NCBI GenBank assembly: GCA_015680685.1
Contig: MNCI01002086.1
Span: forward strand, 277,483 to 341,482
Length of the DNA: 64,000 nucleotides
Direction: 5' to 3'
Source: Gnetum montanum
Lineage: Eukaryota > Streptophyta > Gnetopsida > Gnetales > Gnetaceae
Below are positions 23,190-32,938 of this stretch, in pieces (within the stretch, counting starts at the first letter, position 1; every line of letters starts with the position of its first letter). The notes under the pieces were generated by a model. The model did no database searches. It worked only from the letters and a program-made list of their open reading frames with translations, and was not told the origin of the DNA. Position numbers and translations under genes: made by a program.

Positions 23190-23774
23190 CAATTGTTGAC
23201 AGCATCACCTTACAGCAGAAACAGAGCACAGTTCGCTTTGAGCACCGGCGACAGGAGTAATCGTTCTGCTGGGAAGACTCTATCGGTCAGAAACAGTTGA
23301 TTGGTAGACGTCAGAGCTTGGCCTTCCTTGCATCCCGGCTTTAGCCCACGAGATAGATCGGACTTCTATTTGGACCGTTTTGCTTGTTGTTTTATGCTTG
23401 CTTCACATCCAGTAATCGGGGATTCCCCAGTGTAACAAAATATACAAAATATACATTTTACAAGTCAAAGCGTAGATCTTGAAACTACGTGCTTCTCTTA
23501 TGTCAACTTCCTCTTATCGTGTTTAGTGTTATCATCGTTGCAATTCATCTACATCATTTTCCCCTCGTTTTATGATTCCTCGAATCAGATCATTTTCACA
23601 AAATATTCATCGGTTTACTGATTAGTAAGTCCCTGTCTAATCGACAAGACCGTTCAGGGCACCGCGGATTCGTTTTTCCAGCATAGCCCTCACGTGGATC
23701 CGTGGTTAAAACTTTGTACGCGGGATTCGTTCGGTATTTTCCAGCTGCCGACGTTTTCTGTCGTTACAGTTTTC

Positions 23775-23793
23775 TGGCGCTAGAAGGAGGGCC
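23775..23793 (+). other. Primer-binding site of element A
   Basis: TGGCGCTAGAAGGAGGGCC, six bases after the LTR end. The initial TGG fits a tRNA CCA end; the tRNA itself was not identified. Confidence 0.8.
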
Positions 23794-24012
23794 TTCAGGC
23801 TCCGATCCAAATATTTCGAGTAGCCCTGGTAGCATTCCATACCCTAAACCGTAGACATAATACCTCTAGGGAAGTCTACGGCCAATCGCGCGGTATAGAT
23901 CAGTCGCAAGGATGATTTCTTTGAAATCCAACAGGGTAGAAAGCCTATTTGTGCTTTTGTTGCCAGCCATCTCTTAGATCCAATTACCAGTTACCGTTAA
24001 CTTCATTGATCA

Positions 24013-26819
24013 ATGGATTCCTTGTACACAACAACAACTGCCATGGTCCCTACCGATCTGGGTGCCACATCTGTGAACCCTATCGCGGTTACCCGGCCAG
24101 CTCCAGGCGCAACGAGATCTCAGGGACCATTGTGCCACTCATTGCGACTTCAGGGAAAAGAGTCCCTCTTCACGGTTATAACCCCTGAAGAATACAACTT
24201 CATATACGTTAAGATCCAAGCGAAGCTGGCTCTCAGCCGAGCTGAACTCGAAGCGAAACGAAACTTTGAGGTGATCGACTGAGGGGGCCAGGATTTCAAG
24301 CCAACAGCTTATGACATCATTCCCTTGACCAAACACCAACATGAGCTCATCACACAGTTGGTCATGGCCAAAGGCCAGGCTTCACAAGCTGTGGTGGAGC
24401 CCCAGCATGGGGAGGAGGAAGAGGATGAATTAGCAGCACAGTCGGAACATTCATTCCATACTCTGAGCCCCCAAACGTATATAAATCCCTTGTTTCCTTT
24501 CAATGGAGAAGCTGCACCTCTCGACCCAGCCATGACCGTGCAAATGCATTTCCCTACCATGCTGCAGACCACCGCGTAGCTGTCTGGGCTGCAAGCACAA
24601 ATACCGCATAATAACACAGGGGCGGTTTCGTCACCACGGGTACTTAGCATCCCAGTGGTGATCCCGGCGACCACCGCACCTCATTTCATCCCTCAGATAC
24701 AACCCCATAACGTATCCGTAACACGCCTGGCGCAGACCTTATCGCTTCCGCCCCCTCAAACTCAACATATCGCCGTAGCCGCTCAGCCACAAACTTACGC
24801 CCAACAGCCTGCCGCAGGTCAGTGGGCCAACCCGGCGGCGCAACATACTCAGTCTTTGGTGTATGGCGTGCAACCCCCGGTTGCACCCGCAACGTATGTT
24901 CCACAGGCGGTGCCACAATATTCTCATCCTTATCTCATGCAGCAGGCGGCGGCTAACCCCTCTGCGTAAGCCAGCGGGTGGTGGTCTTCACAAGCTCTCT
25001 TGCCTGCTGGGATCCCTGCCCCACAAGCAGCCAGTCAACCCATCTCGTCGTTTCCGTTCTCTCGCGCCGCCCTCCCGGTCCAACCTCCCATGCATTTTGC
25101 ACAGACACCTCCGTCAATAGGTCTGGACCAAGCCTTCCAGCTTATACAGACTCTTACCGAAGAGGTTCGACGCCTCAAAGCCGCTGGTTCTGATACTATT
25201 CAAGTCATGGACTTTTACCAGGATGATCCGATTAGTCCAGTGGTCCCTATGCTGTCATTGCCACCAGGGATGTCTCTGCCTCATTTTACCAAGTATAATG
25301 GGAAGGGAGATCCCAACGTGCACTTGGTCACGTTTAGATCTGAGTCCTTGTTGTTGCAACAGTGGCCACACACCATCATCCGGGTCTTTGCGATGTCTTT
25401 AACAGGGAAAGCTTTGGATTGGTACCGAGCCCTCCCATGCTCTTCCATCTCAACCCTGGAAGAACTGCTGATCCAATTTGTGACCCGCTTCAAATACAAT
25501 TTGAAACTGGAAGTCACATTGGATTAGCTCATGGGGGTGAAACAAGACCCACTCAAACTCGTCCAAAAGTTTATACAGCGCTGGAACGCTACCTTGAATG
25601 AGATCCGCGAGCCAATCGCTGACTCACATATGCTAGCGATATTCAAGGGAGCAGTCAATGACTTCATTAAGTCAAAGCTATACTACCTTTCCCCCAATTC
25701 TTTACATCAGGCCTTCACTCAGGTTAGAAGCATCCAAGATGCTGCGGAGGCAGCAAAGGCCCAGCGTATGTCGCCTATAGGAATGCACATAACAAGAACA
25801 AAGACAAAGGCAAAGCAGCGACAACGACAGTAGCTGTAATGACTGAGAGTACAAAGTCTAAGAACAAAAAGGTACCCACCGTGCCTCCTGAAACCACAAC
25901 TGGTGCCGGCACCAGTCAGAACACGGCGGCTCCTAAAAAGGCCCCCCAGCCTAGGCCAAACTTCGAGCGTAAGGATCGCTCAAAGTACACGGCATTACCT
26001 GTAAAGAATTCTGAACTACTGAAACAACTGTGAGGGGCAGGGCACATTCAACCTAAGAAGGTGTCCGAGGAGGCTCTAAAGCGTCACAGACGTCATTGTG
26101 AACTGCTGAAGAACCCTTCTCTGGCCTTACCTAACAAACCACCAGTTCCAAGATCTTTCAGGCTGGACCATTTCTGTGACTACCACCAGCTGTGTGGTCA
26201 CGATACGGATTACTGTTGGGCGTTGAAAGATGACATTCAACGTATGCTGGATGACGGTTCACTCAAGTTAGACAGCAGCAACCCGACACGTTTGGAAAAC
26301 CAGACGTTGCACGTGTATAAGGACCCGTTGAACGCANTTGGAAAACCAGACGTTGCACGTGTATAAGGACCCGTTGAACGCAAACGATGATCCTTATACA
26401 ATCACTGTGGTAAGTACGGACAGTGGGGGGAGGGAACTGCCAAAACAACCTTTTGTTTTGCGTATCCCTGCCAACTCACCAAGGGGGTCAACCATTTCAT
26501 CGGCAGCTGGTGGGGTCTCGAGGCCACCCTTCATTATACGGGTGCCTTCTTAGATACACTCTCAGTCGCGCAACAGTAGTCAAGGCACGGCCTCGTCCGG
26601 GCCCATGCCCAGGGCGCCCTTCATTATCAGGGTGCCAAAACCACAGGCTTCTCCTCTTACGCAGGGGCAGACCTCCAACCAAAAGCATCAACCCTCACCT
26701 CCCAAAAAAAAGGGAGAGAACACATTAGTTAACGCAACCAAAGACCACTCTACGCTCGGCTTCCCTAAGCCTAGGCCCCTGGCCTCTATGCCTTCACCTG
26801 TACCTCAGGGGTAGGATAA
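24013..26819 (+). pseudogene. Gag of element A
   Basis: Capsid polyprotein. It starts at the ATG at 24013, and EEYNFIYVKIQAKL aligns with D. In-frame stops are near 24281, 24578, 24967 and 25528 (the last inside TLD-stop-LMGVKQ, where B has Gln) and near 26031. The Gag core is at about 25200-25530 (VMDFYQDDP, LTGKALDWYRALP). A basic Lys-rich linker (25780-26000) precedes the zinc finger CDYHQLCGHDTDYC at about 26176-26220. The C-terminal tail has three F(V/I)(L/I)R(I/V)P motifs near 26455, 26530 and 26620. The frame break near 26337 comes from an assembly duplication. The 240-bp leader before it (23769-24012) holds one copy of the repeat expanded in B. Confidence 0.87.
26292..26382 (+). other. 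Assembly duplication around a single N (26337)
   Basis: Bases 26292-26336 are repeated exactly at 26338-26382. The extra 46 bp shifts the Gag frame, while homologues in B and C have the stretch once. The period is the same 46 bp as at 23144, as expected of an assembler-overlap artefact. Confidence 0.92.
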
Positions 26820-26821
26820 AG

Positions 26822-27847
26822 GTGCGGAAACGTAACTGCCTTCTCTTGGCAAGAAAAAGAGCAACCCTTCGACTAACGCCGTTCCACCTCAGGAGATCCG
26901 TCTCTTGGGCCGAATGGAAGAAGACAAGAGGGGAAAACAACCTCGCAAGGAGAAGGACCTCCTCGACGCATTCACGCAAGTTAAAACAAGCTCTCAAACA
27001 AAAGAACACAACGCTGAGCCTTTACGACCTGCTTATGACATCGCAAGAACACCGTGAGGCTATGGTTCGCATGCTGACATCCATATCAGTGGATGAAAGC
27101 TTGCCAGCGGAGGAGGAAGCGATACATGCTATCATGTTTCCTTCCGAAGATGAGCAACCTACGCCTTCCTCGCTGACCTTCCACGATGGGGCTATCAAAG
27201 ACGACCCTGAGAAAGGTCAGGTAACCACTGAACCTATGTTTATCACTATCCGGGTCGGTCAATACAGGATCCGGAGAGTGCACGTAGACGATGGAGCAGC
27301 TACCAACGTCATTCCCTATTCCATCATGGATAGGTTGGGTCTGGTCGACCAGATCACGCCCACGACGATAGCCTACGTGAAATCATTCAACGGGGCATGG
27401 GTTCAGGTTAAGGGGACGGTGCGTATTGAGTTTGTGGCGGGGGATCAATTCCCAACAGAGGCCACTTTCTTAGTCATCGAGGAGATGCCAGGGTTCAACC
27501 TGATCTTGGGGAGGTCATGGTTAGCCCAGGTGAGGGCAGTTTCATCACCGATACACCAAGAGATACATCTTCCCTATTCCGGAGGGGAGGTTGTGATACG
27601 CGGTGACGAAATCACCCCCAAGATCGTCAATAACATTGAAGAAGAATGGGGTTCACAGATAGAAACGACTGATGAACAAACCTATCTCCAAACCCCTCAA
27701 CAAGCTAATAGCAATGACGATAGTCTAGCTTGGGCTGACCTACCATTTCCAGATGACAGCGTAGAGGAGTCAAATCGCAAGTCTCCTCGCCCTTATGCGG
27801 CGCTCAACGTAAAGGCCATCAAAAGACAATTGCGTATCGATGGTTGA
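26822..27847 (+). CDS. Aspartic protease of element A (341 codons open)
   Basis: Retropepsin-type protease, unbroken over the domain. The active site is VHVDDGAATNVIP at about residues 153-165 of the frame and the second conserved element FNLILGRSWLAQ at about 228-239. The C-terminal tail (WADLPFPDD) matches B and E. The first 55-60 codons are in a different frame from the conserved extension (EIRLLGRMEEDK lies in another frame near 26898), so there is a small frameshift near 26985 and the listed start is not the ancestral one. It would act in maturing particles. Confidence 0.85.
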   Translation: MRKRNCLLLARKRATLRLTPFHLRRSVSWAEWKKTRGENNLARRRTSSTHSRKLKQALKQKNTTLSLYDLLMTSQEHREAMVRMLTSISVDESLPAEEEAIHAIMFPSEDEQPTPSSLTFHDGAIKDDPEKGQVTTEPMFITIRVGQYRIRRVHVDDGAATNVIPYSIMDRLGLVDQITPTTIAYVKSFNGAWVQVKGTVRIEFVAGDQFPTEATFLVIEEMPGFNLILGRSWLAQVRAVSSPIHQEIHLPYSGGEVVIRGDEITPKIVNNIEEEWGSQIETTDEQTYLQTPQQANSNDDSLAWADLPFPDDSVEESNRKSPRPYAALNVKAIKRQLRIDG

Positions 27848-28442
27848 ACAATGGTCTTTGTGTACATTACCTTTTTCTTAACGGGTTGTCTCGAATATTA
27901 CTTAGCAGTTTTATTTCATGCATTGTCACGTTACTTTGGTTTGCAGTTCTTACATTTGTCATTTATCTTCACACTGTTGTCTCTTTCATACGCATGGTAT
28001 TCACGTTTCTTGATTACTTTAGCACAATTACGTGAAATTCTGTACCAGTATCATTTACGCTTTTCGTATTACGCACTAGCCCGCAACGACCTTAAACTAA
28101 TTACACAAAATTGTATACTATCACTCTTCGCGCTTGCTTACGCAGTAGGCCCGCAACGGCCTTAAACTAATGCTGGCCCACGATGGCCTTAAACTAGTCG
28201 CTAGGTTACGCAGAGTCATGTAATGGCCCACAATGGCCTTAAACTAGGAATTACGCTCTATCATTATCACTTAGGTGAACTTTTCAACAATTACGCTCGC
28301 ACTCTACCGGCAAAATGCAAAAATGAATAAAAAAATGTGTAACTGACATTTAACGCATCCACCAGGTTTTATAACACGTCTTTTCAGTCATTCGTAAAAT
28401 GATATTGCACTCAACATTAATAAAACTATGCGTAAATTATAA
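27848..28442 (+). repeat. Post-protease spacer of A with TTAAACTAG units
   Basis: T-rich unique sequence to about 28075, then three to four units of GGCCC(A/G)C(A/G)A(T/C)GGCC-TTAAACTA between 28080 and 28250, then AT-rich sequence to the antisense stop. Protease and the antisense gene converge here, so 3' ends for both are expected. Confidence 0.8.
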
Positions 28443-31400
28443 TTACGCATTTCCCCTACTGCCACTATCACTGGTATCTCTTAAGTCCAGATCCAATGCT
28501 AATGGATCGTCCTCCAATGGGTCGTCGTTTCTAGGAATGATTCTTTCACAGAGAATGTCCTCTTTGCGAGGTCCTCGTTCCAGCGCCGACTCCACGGAAG
28601 GACACTCCTCATCATTGCATTCTTTTATCTCTTCCTCTGCTTCTTCCTCTGCTTCCGCAGCTCCCTCTGCTAACTCCTCAGCTTGTTCGTCTTCCCTAAC
28701 CTCGGCGAGTACCTGAACACAGTAAGCACATTAGCTACACAACACTTAACATCATAATTAGAAACGCAAACTAAGTCGCGCGTAAACTTACTTGTGATGG
28801 CCCTGCTTCTGCAGCAAAGGGAAGCTTGTCCAAGCCAGCCCACAGGCGCTTCATAATCTCTTCCTCCGTTAGATCTAGCCATACATCCTCTCCCAAGGTA
28901 GCTCCAGCCTTCACTTTCCCTTTCTCCACGCTGCTCCAGCAGGGTGGGTCCGGGAAGAAAGTAGGGATTGTAGCCTGACCCCCAGGGAGAGTCATCGCCC
29001 TTTCAGGGGATGCACTTACATTCACTTGCTCCTTGAACTTCTTGAAGGCATCGGAAGCGCAGATGACGTCCTGGAAGACTTCCAAGGACCGGGCCCTGAT
29101 GGCAAGATCTCGGTAGAGTTTCCGATAAGCAATGCTTTCCCGCTTGTACAAGTGCTTGTGGTCCTTCTCCTTCTGCCCCCATTCTTGCACGCTTGCATAA
29201 TAATCCCTCCAGTCCCAGCTTTTCTGGGCTAGGAGTTCTATCTGCATTCACTGCTCGACTAACGCGCGACTGGTCTGTACGCTGTTTTTGATGGCTATCC
29301 AATACCAGGAGTAATCGACAACAGCAGTACGCCAATCTTCATCCCCTAACGCTCGTGCCTGTAGGAAGTCGCACCGTGATTTTAAGTCTCCGACCTCTGC
29401 AACCTTTTTCACAAATTCTCATTAACGCCCTTACTCTCCCATAAGGAGCGTGTCGAGCGTAACACACATTTACGCATTTCCTCATAAATGTGACGTGGCA
29501 CGGCTGCTTCATTGGATGGTGGCTCCACTGTGTCCAAATCAATGGGCTCAGTGGGATCCCATCAGAGGCGAGCTCCTAACAAAACCAATCATCAGTGTTG
29601 GTGACACATTACCATTATGTAACATCACAAACTGACTACAACCATAACGTACCCGCTCCGGGTTCGACGCGTTCCAGGCGCTCGATCATGTCGTTGACAA
29701 CCCCTTCCATGAAGGCAAACTTATTAGGGAAGTCTCTCCACGCTTTGCTCGCAGCGACAGACGTGGACACCTCCTCTTCTCCTGTAGCGTAATCCAGTTA
29801 GAAACCTCATTTATTTACAGAAATCCTGCAAACACGCTAACACACCATTACCTCTACCAGTGACAGTGGCGATTTCGCCGACATCTTCCGCATCCCTTTC
29901 CCTTTCACGCACTTGAGTCTGTGCGTCACTGGTTCCAGTAGCTGGGGCCTCCTCACGCACCAGACCCTGTACGTGGCTCACGCTAACAGCTGGGGCCTCT
30001 TCTTCCAAAATTGAGACCCCCTCCCTACGACTTAGTGTTACTGCCCCCGTCTCAGGGGTCAGCCCTTCCGTAACTTTTACTGGTCATGTCATAGCATCTT
30101 AGTATATCAGTACAAAATATCTAAACAAACATTGCATAATATAATTCTTCCACGCTTACCAGGCGGAGGCTTACTCCACTGAACTTTGACCGCCACAGTC
30201 CGGCCTGCGTCACTCTCAGGGGCCTCGACTATGCGGAGCCTTTTATGCCAAGCTGCAGGTTCTACAATTTCTTCCACCAGGCGTTTCCCTTGCGAGGCGT
30301 CACTGGTGTACGTAGGCATTATCCCGCCTACACTGTCGAGGCCTCGCACTTGGGGCACCACCAAACCCTTGGTCGTTATAGACAACGACTCCCCGATTCC
30401 TTCTGGTGGATCCTGCCCACGGGTAGTGTTGAGGATGTGGGCAATCCAAGGTCTAGAAAGCTGGTCTCGGTCTTGCTGCACCCAGAACCCATTCCTTTGG
30501 ATGACCAGAAACTCAGCAAACCGCCGGAGGCAAGCTATGAAGAAGACGTAATGCACGTTGAAACGGGACTCAAGCTTCTGGTGAAGCTTTATCATCTCAT
30601 TATGCAGTCCCTTGGCAAAATAGCTTGCCCAGTTGAGCTGGGTCCCCTCCTCCAGAACCTCTCACATAATATGGGTCTGTTCTATAGAAAAGAACTTCCC
30701 CTGCTAAAGGGTTTTGGGGAAGGTCCGGGCCTGAAAAAGGGGATAAAGTGTCTTGGCAACGCCCATCTCGAATTTGTCACAGGGAAACCCTTTAGTCTCC
30801 TTCGGGACCCTTACCCACTCCTTCAGCCAATTTTGGAAGGTGGTGCTCCTCTTCACCTTCTCACTTACGGGAGGGTCTTCTGAGAGGATGCCAAAGAGGT
30901 CCACGAAGAGCTGAGCGTCGATGTTAAAGCTTACGCGCACGTTATGTACGCGCTTCCAGAAACGCTCAGCCTTTTCGTTGAAGGAGTTGACCAGGGTTAG
31001 CATTTCACTGGTGGGACATCAGGAGTCGTAGCCAAAAATAGGTTCATTAGCCCTGCTGCTCAGATCTTGGAGGTCACCGCGACTGGGGCCACCAAGTGGC
31101 CGAGCCAGCGCTGTGCATCTTTGATGTCGCCGTAGCGGAAGAGGACAGTGTACGCCTCGCGGCCGGAAATCGTAAGGGTAATCTCCCGAGACTCCCTAAC
31201 TGCACAACGTGAAGGACAAATTAACCAAAGTCCTATGACGCAATGTTCACAATTTACACTATATTATGCAGTAACCAACTACACCATAGCCTTACCGGGG
31301 CCAAATGGCAACGAAAATGGCGGGAGTTCCCTCTGCACGTCCTCGACAGTAAGGGGTGGATCTAAGGTCCAGTCATTGTGCAGCCACCCAAGTCGTTGGC

Positions 31401-32527
31401 AATTCTCAAAAGCCCTAGCATAACGGCTGGGGTACTCACACATGTCAAAGCCAATCTGCTCTATAACACCAACGTGCACGTTGCTAGTTGCGGTAAATGC
31501 CATTATCGTCGTTTCGGCCCATGATAACACATCCCCATCTCCAACTAACCTGTTGTCCTGAATAAAGAACCTGTACCATACAACATAGGCTTATTTTACA
31601 TTTTGTGCATGGGCTCCTCTTATATTTCACACCGAAAATAGACATAAAACCAAACAGAAAATAGGCAGCTAATAAAATTCACTTACCCGCTTGCGTAGTA
31701 CACCGTGCCTTGTGGGTTCTGGAAACAGGTTGAGACATGGCAAGCCACGAACAGCATGTTATATGCGTGATAACAGTTGAACCAAGCCATTTCTCAGATC
31801 CAGTTTAAGCTCCGCAACCCCCGGGCGCTGAGTTCTTGGTCCTCGGGGCGGCCCGTATCGATGACCCCATCTGTCAAGAAGGCCAGAATCCCTTGTGCAG
31901 AACCCACCAGCAGGTGCTCTAACAGGGCACCGACGATGTCATCAGAAAAATCAAACCAGACGATGACGCTGAAGTTGCGCAACAAGAACTGCAGAAACTC
32001 CAGCGCACCCTGTTGAAACCATATTGCCTTCCCTTGCAACTGCGTGTGCGGGGGAGGGACATTGGGAATGATGGGGTTTATACAACACAGAACCCCAACA
32101 ATATCCAACACAACCAGAATGGGCTTTAGCGCAATGCTGTACAGAAAACCCAATACATACATTAACACCTACATTTACATTTGCATGACCAATACAAAAC
32201 ACTCACAAATTACACCTAGCTATCCAGGCCGAAATCGCCCAAACCCTTGCAATAATGCAAGGTTCGTCCCTGACAACGGCGGTAGACGCAACCCCACCAA
32301 ACCCTCGCATTAACCCGAGGTCCACAATTTCGAAATCCACATTCAAGCAAAATACATCACGAAAAGTAGACATTAAGAACAAACATAAGCATATGAAGAA
32401 TGGCCTACCAGTTCAAAGGCGTAGGGTCACAAACATCGACCAGCGCCTGCAAAACATGATTCAGATTTTCTTGCACTTCATCAATCTTGGCCAGTTTTGC
32501 ATTCTTCCTCTTGATCTTCGGTGCCAT
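28443..32527 (-). pseudogene. Antisense multi-exon gene of element A (best preserved copy)
   Basis: Exon 1: 32527-32409 (119 nt, MAPKIKRKNAKLAKIDEVQE, donor GTAGGC). Exon 2: 32136-31687 (450 nt), with the HAD/FCP1-like start PILVVLDIVGVLC, ALEFLQFLLRNFSVIVWF and CYHAYNMLF. Exon 3: 31570-31296 (275 nt; NVHVGVIEQIGFD, LGWLHNDWTLD). Exon 4: 31199-30160 (1040 nt; LTLVNSFNEKAERF, DAQLFVDLFGI, LNWASYFAKGL), with two or three stops and a frameshift. A charged exon lies near 30065-29855, a short exon (NKFAFMEGVVNDMIERL) near 29777-29650 and a long helical exon near 29565-28800 (HKHLYKRESIAYRKLYRDL). The acidic last exon, 28717-28443, is fully open. Exons 1-3 join in phase with splice signals. The catalytic HAD Asp is kept but the second Asp is Val. 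Role unknown; it may be a captured host gene. Confidence 0.87.
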
Positions 32528-32674
32528 TGCGACGGCTTCAGAATTTTTCACAGCTTAACACTTGCAAATCTTCGCAAGATTACATGCTCTAACTTTCTGC
32601 TCTTCCTTCTCTCAGCGACAGTCACGAGTTCTAATTCTCAATAGCCAACAGCCTGTTCTCATAGAAAAACCACT

Positions 32675-32682
32675 TACTTATA
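32675..32682 (-). promoter_or_regulatory. Putative TATA box of the antisense gene in A
   Basis: TATAAGTA on the minus strand, 155 bp before the antisense ATG. It is weaker than the TATAAATA of B, C and E but sits at the same distance. Confidence 0.6.
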
Positions 32683-32938
32683 TGCGAGGATCACCGAATT
32701 GATATCCGATTTCAGCAGGACCTTCCTAAAGCAGAACCCGAAAATCTGAATATTAATGCAGCCGATATCGCACGCTCCACTGTCTGAAATGACGTTAAAC
32801 TACCACATCTTATCGCCTCGTAATCGAGTTACATTGATTACAGCTTGTCTATAATATTCAAAATTCAGTTAGCCTTCCACGTTCGGCGACATCAGGTCAC
32901 TTGTCTCCTAATCATTTACGCACTTGGCGTTTTTGCAG
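32683..32938 (+). other. Pre-pol spacer of A with candidate 3' splice site
   Basis: One degenerate unit (ATGACGTTAAACTACCAC) lies near 32788. The spacer ends in a pyrimidine-rich stretch and TTTTTGCAG at 32930-32938, immediately before the first codons shared with B Pol (A: GACAGACGGGAAATGG). This looks like an intron acceptor. Related Ogre elements are known to splice out an intron between protease and RT. Confidence 0.55.

Larger units (their letters stand above)
22265..23768 (+). repeat. 5' LTR of element A (1504 bp as assembled)
   Basis: Starts TGAAACACC and ends CGTTACA. It is 46 bp longer than the 3' LTR (1458 bp), exactly the length of a duplication around an N at 23144, so its true length is probably 1458. 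It is rich in TTACGCT/AGCGTAA motifs, carries TATAAATA at 23026-23033 and the shared hairpin block at 23631-23659. Confidence 0.95.

Noticed and set aside
22265-23768. 5' LTR of A as a longer variant LTR
   Set aside because: The 46-bp length difference is fully explained by the duplicated flank of an N.
24309-24674. Minus-strand frame of 121 codons opposite Gag of A
   Set aside because: Shadow of Gag; not present in D or B.
30186-30883. Plus-strand frames of 121 and 212 codons in A
   Set aside because: Mirror frames of exon 4 of the antisense gene. The minus-strand reading, not the plus one, is conserved in B, C and E.
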